Source: an uncultured Pseudomonadota bacterium
GTDB lineage: Bacteria; Pseudomonadota; Alphaproteobacteria; Rs-D84
Assembly (NCBI GenBank): GCA_949290785.1
Contig: CASETE010000023.1
Coordinates: 1-64,000 of the forward strand
DNA length: 64,000 nt
Reading direction: 5' to 3'
Shown: piece by piece, positions 8,017 through 16,372 of the stretch
Layout: every line of letters begins with the position of its first letter
How positions within the stretch are numbered: position 1 is the first letter of the stretch
Notes under the pieces: model-generated
What the model saw: the letters and a program-made list of their open reading frames with translations, nothing else
The model's database searches: none
Told to the model about the DNA's origin: nothing
Position numbers and translations under genes: made by a program

Positions 8017-8559
8017 ATGAATCATAATTATGCAGATTACGAAAAAGTAATGGAATTAGTAACCGCCAAAAACAACGACACACACCAAGAAGACATAATA
8101 TCTAATGCCGACAAAGAAAAAATATCGCAGGCGTATTTTCAATTATTTTATGCTCTCACCCTTTCGCATTGGATGCGTAAAGGCACCTTGGGTCAAGCAT
8201 GGTACAAAGCACTTGAACAAGTAAAAACGTTTATTTCCACCCAAAATAAATTAAATCCCGCTGTATCGTATATGCAGCAACTATCTTTTTCTCATAATCT
8301 TCGTTGGTCTAAAATTATGATGACCAACAAAAACAAAGACCTAACACTAAACTACACAAAAGAAAATAAGAATGAGTGGGAACAATACATCATTAACGAT
8401 ACAAACAAAGCACTGGAAACTTTAAAAGAAATTATTAAACAATATACTAAACAAAACAAAGATATTCAAAAACCAAACCAAACATCTAACAAATTTGCAG
8501 ACGCATCACAGAATTTAAAAAATCTGTTTGTTGCAATGCAAAAAAGAAATACAAGATAA
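8017..8559 (+). CDS. Hypothetical protein
   Basis: This 180-residue, soluble, Lys/Asn/Gln-rich protein is predicted by eye to be mainly helical. It has no signal peptide or membrane segment. It is not recognised. AAAGGT precedes the ATG by 8 bases, a promoter lies upstream and a bidirectional terminator follows, so it is a single-gene transcript convergent with the U32 peptidase gene. A+T content is somewhat higher than in the neighbouring genes. Confidence 0.75.
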   Translation: MNHNYADYEKVMELVTAKNNDTHQEDIISNADKEKISQAYFQLFYALTLSHWMRKGTLGQAWYKALEQVKTFISTQNKLNPAVSYMQQLSFSHNLRWSKIMMTNKNKDLTLNYTKENKNEWEQYIINDTNKALETLKEIIKQYTKQNKDIQKPNQTSNKFADASQNLKNLFVAMQKRNTR

Positions 8560-8564
8560 AAATT

Positions 8565-8590
8565 AAGGGCCGTTTAAAGCCCTTGATTTT
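8565..8590. terminator. Bidirectional terminator
   Basis: AAGGGC / GCCCTT stem (8565-8570 with 8579-8584), T-rich on both outgoing strands. Confidence 0.7.
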
Positions 8591-9834
8591 TATTTATGTT
8601 TATACGCCAAAACATATGGCACGAACTTATCTTGATATTTATCCCCTAACCAATCGCGCGGAATAATTAAACTGTTCTTTTGTCCGGCTGACATTTTAGC
8701 CAACTCTTCCCCGTTCTTTGCGTTGATTATCTTCGGTAAAGTAACAGAAACCTTATCCATAATACCAGGCAATATAAATGTTATTTCATCGCCCTGCTTT
8801 ATTTCATTGCGCAGCTCCAATGTTATCCTTTCGTTGTCAGTACCAGTTATAACACCTGCAGCATGGTATTCGGATGTAGAGCGCGTTGTTTCATAATTAT
8901 GTGCATCTGCCCCCAGCGCACCATCAAAGAACGCTGTTGTATAACCACGAGTTTCTAATTTTTCTAAATCTGCCATAAATGGCGCCGGGTCAAAATTTTC
9001 TGGGTCACGCGCATAAGCGTCTATTGCGACACGATAAGCATGTACAACGCTACCCACATAATATTCACTGCGATTTCTGCCTTCTATCTTCAAAGAATCT
9101 GGTCCAGATTCTAAAACTTCACGAAGACGCGGCATCAAACATAAATCTTTTGAATTCATAATATATGCCCCACGTTCGTCTTCTTCCAAAGGCATTTCAA
9201 CGCCGGATTCGCGTTCGCGCAAGATAACATCATACTTCCAGCGACACAATTGCGCACATGCCCCACGATTTGCAGGACGCCCCGTAATAAAATTAGATAA
9301 TAAACAACGCCCAGAATAACTCATGCACATTGCGCCATGAACAAAGATTTCCAAACCTATGTCTGGGCACTGTTTGCGTATGCTTTTAAATTCTTCGTGC
9401 GAAACCTCGCGCGCAAGCACGCACAATTTTGCGCCCGCCTTTTGCCAAAACTTCACCCCAGCAGCAGAGCAAATATTTGTCTGCGTAGAAATATGTATCG
9501 GCATATCAGGATGATTCTCGCGCACCCAAGTTAAAACCCCGGGATCCGATATAATCAAAGCATCGGGCTTTAGATAATTAATTATTTCACTAACCCGCGG
9601 CATATTTACGAAATCCCTGTCATGCGCAAAAAGATTAAAAGCAAGATAAACTTTTTTTCCTGCTGCATGAGCAAGTTCTATGCCTTGCTTAACCTCTTCG
9701 GTTGTAATTTTTGCGCGCGCCCGCATAGAAAAGCCGGGCAACCCCGCATAAATAGCATCTGCGCCGTATAAAATGGCAGTCTTAAAAGCATCCAGCGTAC
9801 CTGCTGGCGCTAAAAGTTCCGGTATTTTTTTCAT
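8590..9834 (-). CDS. U32 family peptidase-like protein (TrhP/YegQ type)
   Basis: This 414-residue protein opens with the family N terminus KKIPELLAPAGTLDAF, then ADAIYAG. The U32 signature is seen as EIFVHGAMCMSYSGRCLLS, followed by further Cys in RGACAQLC (likely iron-sulfur ligands). Family members with this architecture (TrhP) take part in 5-hydroxyuridine formation at position 34 of tRNA; older annotation calls them collagenase-like peptidases. The start is uncertain: GTG at 9852 and ATG at 9840 are in frame, none has a clear ribosome binding site, and 9834 matches the usual family N terminus. The neighbouring tRNA-Thr is divergent. Confidence 0.88.
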   Translation of the reverse strand: MKKIPELLAPAGTLDAFKTAILYGADAIYAGLPGFSMRARAKITTEEVKQGIELAHAAGKKVYLAFNLFAHDRDFVNMPRVSEIINYLKPDALIISDPGVLTWVRENHPDMPIHISTQTNICSAAGVKFWQKAGAKLCVLAREVSHEEFKSIRKQCPDIGLEIFVHGAMCMSYSGRCLLSNFITGRPANRGACAQLCRWKYDVILRERESGVEMPLEEDERGAYIMNSKDLCLMPRLREVLESGPDSLKIEGRNRSEYYVGSVVHAYRVAIDAYARDPENFDPAPFMADLEKLETRGYTTAFFDGALGADAHNYETTRSTSEYHAAGVITGTDNERITLELRNEIKQGDEITFILPGIMDKVSVTLPKIINAKNGEELAKMSAGQKNSLIIPRDWLGDKYQDKFVPYVLAYKHK

Positions 9835-9890
9835 ACACATAATTTTTAACACTTATTTTATAAAAGCAAGCATTTTTATAAAATTTAGGC

Positions 9891-9919
9891 TTGAAATTAT
9901 ATTTTTTACAATGTATAGT
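9891..9919 (+). promoter_or_regulatory. Promoter of tRNA-Thr
   Basis: TTGAAA (9891-9896), 17-base spacer, TATAGT (9914-9919), ending 10 bases before the tRNA. Confidence 0.65.
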
Positions 9920-9929
9920 AAAGCACATT

Positions 9930-10005
9930 GCCAGTTTAGCTCAGCTGGTAGAGCATCTGATTTGTAATCAGAGGGTCGTTGGTTCAAGTCCGACAACTGG
10001 CACCA
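9930..10005 (+). tRNA. tRNA-Thr (anticodon TGT), CCA encoded
   Basis: Acceptor GCCAGTT pairs with AACTGGC. The D arm is TTAGCTCAGCTGGTAGAGC, the anticodon loop TTTGTAA gives TGT, and the T arm holds GGTTCAAGTCC. The 3' CCA is encoded at 10003-10005. Confidence 0.97.
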
Positions 10006-10016
10006 GATTAAAAAAA

Positions 10017-10038
10017 AACGCCGATTTCGGCGTTTTTT
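10017..10038. terminator. Terminator after tRNA-Thr, shared with convergent gene
   Basis: AACGCCGA / TCGGCGTT perfect stem with a TT turn; T run on the plus strand and A run on the other. Confidence 0.85.
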
Positions 10039-10042
10039 AATT

Positions 10043-10555
10043 TCAATACGTTTTAGTTTTATTAATTTTTGACATATTTAATAAAATATTACGCAGGTCA
10101 ATATTTTGTATACCAACCAAATTTGTAGCAACATTATCTTTCTTCATAAGATATTTTAATGCTTGCTGACTATCTTTTTCCTGCCACGGATAACCGTTTC
10201 TTTGTTTGCTTTTCATTAATTCTATACCAGGTGCGATAGCGTTTGAAAAGTCTTGTTTCGTAACAAACCAATCAGAAAAACGTTTATAATCATTGGAGTT
10301 TTTAAATAAACCCTTCAAATCCCGATTATAAACATTTATATCATAATTATCGGCGTACTTAACCCAACCTGCTGTTTGTTTAACTGAGGCGTTCGTATCT
10401 GATTCTTTGTTTTGTTTGTCATCAAATTTATTACTGTTTAGAATTGCAATTCCTACAGACCAAACGATAAACATCACCAAGCCACATAAACGGCTTCTTC
10501 TTATATCAGAATAATTTGTCGTCATTTTGTATTTAATTTTGTCTTGTTTTGTCAT
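10043..10555 (-). CDS. Single-span membrane protein, function unknown
   Basis: This 170-residue protein has a basic N terminus, one hydrophobic segment (about residues 24-41, LCGLVMFIVWSVGIAIL) and a polar C-terminal domain, so it is likely an inner-membrane protein with the bulk outside the cytoplasm. It is not recognised. AAGGGG lies 8 bases before the ATG. It ends against the bidirectional terminator shared with tRNA-Thr. Confidence 0.7.
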   Translation of the reverse strand: MTKQDKIKYKMTTNYSDIRRSRLCGLVMFIVWSVGIAILNSNKFDDKQNKESDTNASVKQTAGWVKYADNYDINVYNRDLKGLFKNSNDYKRFSDWFVTKQDFSNAIAPGIELMKSKQRNGYPWQEKDSQQALKYLMKKDNVATNLVGIQNIDLRNILLNMSKINKTKTY

Positions 10556-10632
10556 AATTTATACCCCTTGACCAATAAAACATAAGTGCAATAATATAAC
10601 TTATAAAACAATAGTCAAGGCAATATAGCATA

Positions 10633-10655
10633 AAAAAATCGGGCTTTTGCCCGAC
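10633..10655 (-). terminator. Terminator after the 162-residue membrane protein
   Basis: TCGGGC / GCCCGA stem with a 4-base loop; seven T on the outgoing minus strand. Confidence 0.85.
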
Positions 10656-10658
10656 TTT

Positions 10659-11147
10659 TTACTTTGTTGTTTTCTTTTTATTTTTTCGCTTGGTTACGTT
10701 TGCAGAACCGTCGGCATCTGCATCGTCGCCGACAATATCAAAACCTATGATTTCGGTCAGTAATTCCCTGGCTTTTGGGTTTTTATCTGCATACTTTTTT
10801 ACCCCCATTAACAGCATCGCCGCTATCAATTTCTCAATATATTGCGGTGATACGGTTTGCGTAACCTTGTACTTAATTTCAGACGCCATATCCTGAACCG
10901 CGCTTTTTGCCCTGTATAACAAAGAATGGCGGCGACGAATATATTTTCTTATTTCGCCAATCCACATAAATATCAAAAACACCAATACAGGTAACGCCAC
11001 ACAAAATATAAAATATTTTGCAACGCTATCTAAACAAAATCCAGTCGTAAAGATGCTGGAACAAGAATTCTTAAAGTGTAAAAATAATACAGCAAAAATT
11101 TCATAAACTGCTAAGACCGTTCCGTATATTTTTGTTTTCATAAACAT
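10659..11147 (-). CDS. Two-span membrane protein, function unknown
   Basis: The start at 11147 is chosen because AAGGGGGGG sits about 6 bases upstream; the longer open frame (to 11264) would overlap the previous gene and has no such site. The resulting 162 residues hold two hydrophobic segments (near residues 8-25 and 45-65), then a basic stretch (IRKYIRRRH), a helical middle and a Lys/Arg-rich tail ending NKKKTTK. No family is recognised. It follows the 250-residue outer-membrane gene by 20 bases, so the two may be co-transcribed. Confidence 0.7.
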   Translation of the reverse strand: MFMKTKIYGTVLAVYEIFAVLFLHFKNSCSSIFTTGFCLDSVAKYFIFCVALPVLVFLIFMWIGEIRKYIRRRHSLLYRAKSAVQDMASEIKYKVTQTVSPQYIEKLIAAMLLMGVKKYADKNPKARELLTEIIGFDIVGDDADADGSANVTKRKNKKKTTK

Positions 11148-11167
11148 TGCGCCCCCCCTTTTTGTTA

Positions 11168-11920
11168 TTAATCCTTTTGACCTGGAATAAACCTGATGCC
11201 TAATAACACAGTCCAATCGTTTCTGTGCCAATCGCCCCCAAGTCTTTTGCCTATTCTGGTCCAAACACCCGTTGTTCTATTAAGCATAGTACCAACTTCG
11301 CCTTCCATCAAGTATTCTATGCGACCGTCTTCGTTATTTATCCATACTTGCGGGTCCAAAGCTGCCCACCAACCGTTATTTGATAAATACCCAACCAACA
11401 TACGAACCTGCGTTTGATTCGTGTCTTGATACTTTTCAGGTTCAAGATTATACAACGAAATGAACTGTTTTCCAACCAGCGCAGTAAAGAAATTTGGACT
11501 GAACGCATAAACATAGGCAAGAGTCGGATCAAATGTATATTGACGCGTTCCTAATGTGTCCGCCGTGGCAGTCGGCAAGACAAATTCTGTTGCACCAATA
11601 AATACATTTCTGCCAAACCGATACTGCGCACGACCACGAACTCTTAAATCACCGATACCATTATCCGCCACACCATACCCAGAAAAATGACTTAATGGTA
11701 ATTCTAAGTTTATGCCAAAAATTTTATACAACTCTTTATCATATTTCAAACCCAAGGTTGTGACCGAAGGTTTACCTTCCGCATCTATAACATTCAAACT
11801 TGGCAATAATTCCATCTTGGTAACGTTATCGGCAGGGTTAACGCCCTTGACAGCACTGTCTGCAAACGCAGAAAAAGGAACTATTAACATAGCCCCAGCA
11901 AATAAAATATTTTTTTTCAT
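11168..11920 (-). CDS. Putative outer-membrane protein
   Basis: This 250-residue protein has a signal peptide ending at AFA-DSAVKG and alternating polar/apolar strands (QYRFGRNVFIGATEFVLPTA, AYVYAFSPNFFTALVGKQFI), as in small barrels of the transporter/porin type. Unlike the other barrels here it does not end in an aromatic residue; the last strand LLGIRFIPG is followed by QKD. A ribosome binding site (AGGATA) precedes the ATG. Function unknown. Confidence 0.75.
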   Translation of the reverse strand: MKKNILFAGAMLIVPFSAFADSAVKGVNPADNVTKMELLPSLNVIDAEGKPSVTTLGLKYDKELYKIFGINLELPLSHFSGYGVADNGIGDLRVRGRAQYRFGRNVFIGATEFVLPTATADTLGTRQYTFDPTLAYVYAFSPNFFTALVGKQFISLYNLEPEKYQDTNQTQVRMLVGYLSNNGWWAALDPQVWINNEDGRIEYLMEGEVGTMLNRTTGVWTRIGKRLGGDWHRNDWTVLLGIRFIPGQKD

Positions 11921-12024
11921 CTTATATCCTGTATTTATACAGAATATATTGTTAGATAAAATGACATTAAAAGCACTAAGAACAAAAACCTAGGTATCTG
12001 TCTTTATACAAAATTCATAAAACT

Positions 12025-12840
12025 TCATTGTTCTGTTGGCGCGACATCTGATGAATTATCAGATTCAACGGTCTGTTCTTGCTTTTCGGCCCGTTCTTCT
12101 TCTGCGCGGGCCGCCGTTTCTATTTGCAACAACTGATTTTCCAACGCTGTACGTTCCGAAGATTTATAACCGGTTTCTTCTGATTTTGCATCAGATTTTT
12201 CCCCATCTGATTTTGCTTTATCGGCAGATTTTTCGTTATTTTTCGTTTCTTTTTTATCATCGGAAACAGCAGGATTTATTAAATTTTGATATATTTCAAT
12301 GGCTTCTTGGGTGCCCGTCATGTCGCGTTTTAAAAGTTGGCTTTCTTCACCCGGTACAAACCACTTATCTAACTTAACTGCGGTTAACTGCATTATCGGT
12401 CTTGTTCGCGCATCGGCAACCCATTTTGGTAATGCGGGACTATCTGAGAAATACCATAATGAAATCCAATATACTATGCCCATTACAACAATTCCACGAA
12501 TTATACCAAATATCACGCCCAATGTATGGTCCGTAACCTTCATCATACTTTCTTGAATTCTGTCGCGTAATTTTTGGTTTACGAAACCCACCAACAACAA
12601 TATGACAAAGAAAACAATGAAATAAGATGCGACCAATGTACTAACCGTTGAGGCAGATAGATTAAATAAATTCTGCAACAAACCGTCTAGCATTGGCGAT
12701 ACAAACCTGGCAGTAATGGCGGCAACCACCCAAGATAAAGTAGCCACGGTTTCATAAACGCCACCGCGAATACTGGCCCAAATAGTAGATGCCAATATCA
12801 CACCGATATAAATATAATCCAGAACAGTTAAATCAAACAT
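12025..12840 (-). CDS. cvpA: CvpA family membrane protein
   Basis: This 271-residue protein has four hydrophobic segments in the first 130 residues with the family pattern LDYIYIGVILASTIWASIRG and LGVIFGIIRGIVVMGIVY. The C-terminal 100 residues are Glu/Lys/Ser-rich and probably disordered or coiled (from DDKKETKNNEKSADK onward), an extension longer than in the enteric protein. CvpA proteins sit in the inner membrane; in enterobacteria they are linked to colicin V production and envelope stress tolerance. It follows the thioredoxin-like gene by 20 bases in the same operon. Confidence 0.9.
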   Translation of the reverse strand: MFDLTVLDYIYIGVILASTIWASIRGGVYETVATLSWVVAAITARFVSPMLDGLLQNLFNLSASTVSTLVASYFIVFFVILLLVGFVNQKLRDRIQESMMKVTDHTLGVIFGIIRGIVVMGIVYWISLWYFSDSPALPKWVADARTRPIMQLTAVKLDKWFVPGEESQLLKRDMTGTQEAIEIYQNLINPAVSDDKKETKNNEKSADKAKSDGEKSDAKSEETGYKSSERTALENQLLQIETAARAEEERAEKQEQTVESDNSSDVAPTEQ

Positions 12841-12860
12841 GATACATTCCGATGTTTTTA

Positions 12861-13436
12861 CTATTTTTTATTTTTGTCTTTCCTTACCAAAACTACCCCC
12901 AGCGCCACAACCAATACCGCTAAGAATATATAGAAGTAAACCGGTGAACCATTGTTATTTTTTTTTTCAACTTCCTGGTTCTGGACGTTCGCGTTATATT
13001 CTTTAATTGCCTGACGACGCGCGGCATTTCTTGCCTTAAAGTCATCTGGCTTATCTGCCAAAGACTTTCTATTTTCTTTTGCGACATTTTTATCTTCTTC
13101 GGACAAATCTACTTCTACGGCATCGCGCAAATCTTGGGCCATAAAGTCCGCATAACCCTGAAAGCATTTATCGCCGACAACAATGACTGGTACACCGCCG
13201 CTTTCATATTTGCACTTTTTTAACGCGTCTTGAAACAGCGGTAAATTTTGCTGGTCCATGACATTAACTTGGACAACGCGTAATTTAGGGTATTCATATA
13301 TCATGGTATTCGCAAAGAATTCCTGCGCGTGATGGCAATGCGGACAAGACGGCGAATAATAAATCGTAATATCTGCTGCATTTGCACCGCCAAACAACCC
13401 TAAAACAACCAAAGCAAAAACTAATAACTTCTTCAT
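12861..13436 (-). CDS. Periplasmic membrane-anchored thioredoxin/glutaredoxin-like protein
   Basis: This 191-residue protein has a signal sequence ending at ANA-ADITIYY, a redox motif CPHC at residues 31-34, and a cis-Pro loop GGVPV near residue 83 with a nearby Cys (91), all as in the thioredoxin fold. A charged helical linker leads to a C-terminal membrane span (about 167-187) with a Lys-rich tail. The redox domain is therefore predicted to face the periplasm. A partner such as DsbD is not in the window. A good promoter lies at 13460-13488, and AAAGGAG precedes the ATG. Confidence 0.8.
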   Translation of the reverse strand: MKKLLVFALVVLGLFGGANAADITIYYSPSCPHCHHAQEFFANTMIYEYPKLRVVQVNVMDQQNLPLFQDALKKCKYESGGVPVIVVGDKCFQGYADFMAQDLRDAVEVDLSEEDKNVAKENRKSLADKPDDFKARNAARRQAIKEYNANVQNQEVEKKNNNGSPVYFYIFLAVLVVALGVVLVRKDKNKK

Positions 13437-13459
13437 AACTTCTCCTTTTATTGTTTAAA

Positions 13460-13488
13460 ATTATAAAAATCTAACCAGAATGGTGCAA
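13460..13488 (-). promoter_or_regulatory. Promoter of the thioredoxin-like/cvpA operon
   Basis: On the minus strand TTGCAC (13488-13483), 17-base spacer, consensus TATAAT (13465-13460). Confidence 0.7.
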
Positions 13489-13517
13489 GACCTTTTTACA
13501 CATAAACGTAAAAATAT

Positions 13518-14906
13518 TTATTTCGCATATCTGTCATAAATAACTGGCGTTTTGTTTATAGTGTATATTCGCCCCGCGTTTTCACGGTTATAATAAATAT
13601 ATAGAATATTAACCACATCTTGATTTACCCAAGGGTTTCCATAACCTATGACTTGACGCTGGGTATTATTTGGAAAAACAGTATGAAACGTGTTGTCAAA
13701 TACCTGCGAATATTTATCGTTAAAACTTTGACTCATTATCATGTTCATAACAATTATGCCGTTCGGGCCAACACGAGACTTTAAACGCTCCATAAACTCT
13801 GCCGTTATCAACCCTTCGGGTATCTGATACGAATTAGAATAAACGTCAAGTATAATTAAATCATATTGTTCATCGGTATTTTTTAAATATTGACTGGCAT
13901 CTTGGACAATAAACTTCTTATTCGGCGTCAATTTCTGATTTAAAAAATATTTTTCTGAAACGTCTTTCAAAGTATGTTCTATATCAACAAACGTATAATC
14001 ATTAAAAGTATCTTGCAAACCAGCGGTAAAACCACCCGCCCCAAGAACCAAAATCTTGTGCATTTTATCCGTCGGCATCGTATAAATAAAATGGTTATTA
14101 ATATAATTTATATAATCAGCCATTGAACCACTATTAATATCATATATGGACATCGGCAACCCATTCATATTTAACACGCGCATACCATTCATATCCGAAA
14201 CAGATATCGTTGAATTTGCGTTATTTACCAAAATGCCATAATTCTTGCGCTGAAACCAATCGCTGTTGATATAAATTGTCGGAACTAATATCAATATTCC
14301 AAATATAAAAACAGCAAGCTTTCTGTATGTAACAACCGCCGCAATAACCGACAATAAAACAATTAACATAACAGTATAATTTACACCAATAAAAGGCATC
14401 AATACTAATGTAGTCGCCAAAGACCCCATAACAGAACCAATGGTATCCCACGCCATTATGTTACCTGTATAATTCGTGTTATACTTATGCAACCACCTTG
14501 ATAACAATGTAGTATTAAAGCCAAATAAAAACGGCCCAACCGACAAAAACACAAAAGAATAAATGAATGTCTGAACGACGCTAGACGTAATGCCGCCCAT
14601 ATACATAACAACAAAATAATTAGTAATTAAATGAAAACTGGACGCCATACAAGCGAATAACGCAATGACTAAGAAACTGGCACTTAATATTTTTCTGATG
14701 CCGGTATTCTTAATTTTTTCCGAAGACCCCAAAAAATATCCTAGCGACATAAAACCTAAGAATATCCCCATAATTATGCTGGTAATAACCGCGCTGGAAC
14801 CAACATAAAAAGATAATTGACGCAATACAACTAACTCTAAGGACAAACTAACATAGCCATTTAAGAAAATTAGAAAAACCAACCAAGACTTTATTTTTGT
14901 ATTCAT
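13518..14906 (-). CDS. Membrane-fused spermidine synthase-like protein
   Basis: The start at 14906 is preceded by GGGAG seven bases upstream; the in-frame ATG at 14930 lies upstream of that site and is less likely. The 462-residue product has about seven membrane segments (residues 1-215) and then a soluble domain with a nucleotide-binding motif ILVLGAGGFTAGLQDTF, the acidic VDIEH, and DLIILDVYS, which match the aminopropyltransferase/methyltransferase fold. Fusions of this type are annotated as MFS/spermidine synthase proteins, and their substrates are generally unknown. No decarboxylating SpeD is nearby. Confidence 0.75.
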   Translation of the reverse strand: MNTKIKSWLVFLIFLNGYVSLSLELVVLRQLSFYVGSSAVITSIIMGIFLGFMSLGYFLGSSEKIKNTGIRKILSASFLVIALFACMASSFHLITNYFVVMYMGGITSSVVQTFIYSFVFLSVGPFLFGFNTTLLSRWLHKYNTNYTGNIMAWDTIGSVMGSLATTLVLMPFIGVNYTVMLIVLLSVIAAVVTYRKLAVFIFGILILVPTIYINSDWFQRKNYGILVNNANSTISVSDMNGMRVLNMNGLPMSIYDINSGSMADYINYINNHFIYTMPTDKMHKILVLGAGGFTAGLQDTFNDYTFVDIEHTLKDVSEKYFLNQKLTPNKKFIVQDASQYLKNTDEQYDLIILDVYSNSYQIPEGLITAEFMERLKSRVGPNGIIVMNMIMSQSFNDKYSQVFDNTFHTVFPNNTQRQVIGYGNPWVNQDVVNILYIYYNRENAGRIYTINKTPVIYDRYAK

Positions 14907-14965
14907 ACTTTTTCTCCCGTTGGTTGTCATAGTAAAGTAAAATGAAAATGTATAAAAGCGTTTTT

Positions 14966-15265
14966 TTATCTTGTATGTAAAAATCTTACGTCATCAAATT
15001 CTGGGTACCTACTAAACATTGCTTTTGCAAACGGACACATCGTGATTATTTTACGGTTTTGATTTCTAGCCAAGTCAACAACATGGCGAACCAAATTTAT
15101 GCCAATATTTTCATGTCTATAGTTTTCTGATACATCTGTATGGTCTATTATCAACTTGTCAATTCCGACGCGAACGAAAGTTATCTCTCCTACATGCTGT
15201 CCGTCACAATTAGCATAAAACCCCAAGCCATTTGGAAATATATCATAAGTTATATCATCTGCCAT
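14966..15265 (-). CDS. Small GNAT-type acetyltransferase (COG2388-like)
   Basis: This 99-residue protein has the short GNAT layout: IDHTDVSENYRHENIGINLVRH (acetyl-CoA loop region, with ENIG in place of the usual GxG), then RKIITMCPFAKAMFSRYPEF, the conserved CPFA...F..P segment of this mini-GNAT group. The substrate is unknown. It reads alone, divergent from nothing nearby, with a TGT-TATAAT extended -10 just upstream (near 15293-15301). Confidence 0.8.
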   Translation of the reverse strand: MADDITYDIFPNGLGFYANCDGQHVGEITFVRVGIDKLIIDHTDVSENYRHENIGINLVRHVVDLARNQNRKIITMCPFAKAMFSRYPEFDDVRFLHTR

Positions 15266-15340
15266 ATCTCAAATCCTTGCTGTTCTTATGGCAGATTATA
15301 ACACATAAAATCATACGTATAAATATGATTCTTGTCCGCA

Positions 15341-15363
15341 GAAAACGGGGCTTTGCGCCCCGT
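15341..15363 (-). terminator. Terminator after lactate dehydrogenase
   Basis: ACGGGGC / GCCCCGT stem with a 5-base loop; T run on the minus strand. Confidence 0.8.
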
Positions 15364-15376
15364 TTTTATTTTTTGT

Positions 15377-16309
15377 TTATTTTCCTATGTTGTCATAATT
15401 TTTCTTAATTATTTTCGCGCTTTTTCGTAGTGCGGCAGACTCGTCCGACGACAACTTAGGATTAAGCGTCGCGATAACACCCGTTGCTCCTATGACGCGC
15501 GGTAAAGACATAGCCACCGCGTTCTGAACGCCAGAAACGCAACTGACAGTTAAAATCCGCCTTTCGTCATTTATTATGCAACGTAACAAGTCAGAAACTG
15601 ACGCACCTATACCGTCCCAAGTAGCCCCACGCCCCTGTATAATTTCATACGCGGCATTATGTACACGATGCGAAATCGTGTTTCTTGTAGTTGCAGGCAA
15701 AGAAACTTTTAACTGCTTACAGAATTCATCAAGTGAAAAACCGCCAACGGTTACACCAGACCAAGCAACAACACTGCTGTCACCGTGCTCGCCAAAGACT
15801 TGCGCACAAATAGATTGCGTAGACACCGATAAATGACGCGATAATATAGTCCGCAAACGCGCTGAATCCAACATCGTTCCAGTTCCTATCACACGCGCAG
15901 CAGGTAACTTAGATATCTTTTGTGTTAACATAACCAATACGTCCAAAGGATTTGTTACGACGATTATTTTTACCTTCTTGGCGTCAACATTTGCCATTAC
16001 CCTTGGCACGATGTCTTCAATAACTGCAACATTTTTGTTTAACAAATCGGTACGCGTTTCACCGGGTTTCTGATTTGCCCCGGCAGAAATAATAACGATA
16101 TCGCTGCCACGAATACCGCGATAATTACTGACCGCAGATATTTTTACGTCAAAACCAAAACTTGCCGCATGCCCCAAATCTTCCGCTGCCGCACGTGCAC
16201 GTATACCATCACGATCAAATAAAACTATCTCATGCACGAACCCCGTGTTTTTCACCGCCGTCGCAACCGCAGAACCAACCGTACCAACACCTATGATTGC
16301 TATTTTCAT
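15377..16309 (-). CDS. ldh: L-lactate dehydrogenase
   Basis: This 310-residue NAD-dependent enzyme interconverts pyruvate and L-lactate. The Rossmann loop is IGVGTVGSAV. The specificity loop reads ANQKPGETRTDL, with Gln80 at the position that is Gln in lactate and Arg in malate dehydrogenases, which favours LDH. Catalytic residues are visible as Asp148/Arg151 (GTMLDSARLR) and His175 (GEHGDSS). The promoter is an ATGATATAAT extended -10 directly after the proS terminator. Fermentative lactate formation is suggested. Confidence 0.9.
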   Translation of the reverse strand: MKIAIIGVGTVGSAVATAVKNTGFVHEIVLFDRDGIRARAAAEDLGHAASFGFDVKISAVSNYRGIRGSDIVIISAGANQKPGETRTDLLNKNVAVIEDIVPRVMANVDAKKVKIIVVTNPLDVLVMLTQKISKLPAARVIGTGTMLDSARLRTILSRHLSVSTQSICAQVFGEHGDSSVVAWSGVTVGGFSLDEFCKQLKVSLPATTRNTISHRVHNAAYEIIQGRGATWDGIGASVSDLLRCIINDERRILTVSCVSGVQNAVAMSLPRVIGATGVIATLNPKLSSDESAALRKSAKIIKKNYDNIGK

Positions 16310-16337
16310 CTCTCTTCCTTTTTTATATAACGCACTA

Positions 16338-16346
16338 ATTATATCA
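16338..16346 (-). promoter_or_regulatory. Extended -10 element for ldh
   Basis: On the minus strand TTTTTTATGATATAAT; the upstream T tract is the U run of the proS terminator, so the two signals abut. Confidence 0.55.
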
Positions 16347-16347
16347 T

Positions 16348-16371
16348 AAAAAACGGGGACACGCCCCGTTT
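16348..16371 (-). terminator. Terminator after proS
   Basis: AACGGGG / CCCCGTT stem with a 5-base loop; six T on the minus strand. Confidence 0.8.
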
Positions 16372-16372
16372 T

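Noticed and set aside
11148..11264. N-terminal extension of the gene at 10659-11147
   Set aside because: It overlaps the end of the upstream outer-membrane gene; the strong AAGGGGGGG site points to 11147.
15377..16309. Malate dehydrogenase assignment
   Set aside because: The residue that discriminates is Gln80 (NQKPGETR), as in lactate dehydrogenases; malate enzymes have Arg there.
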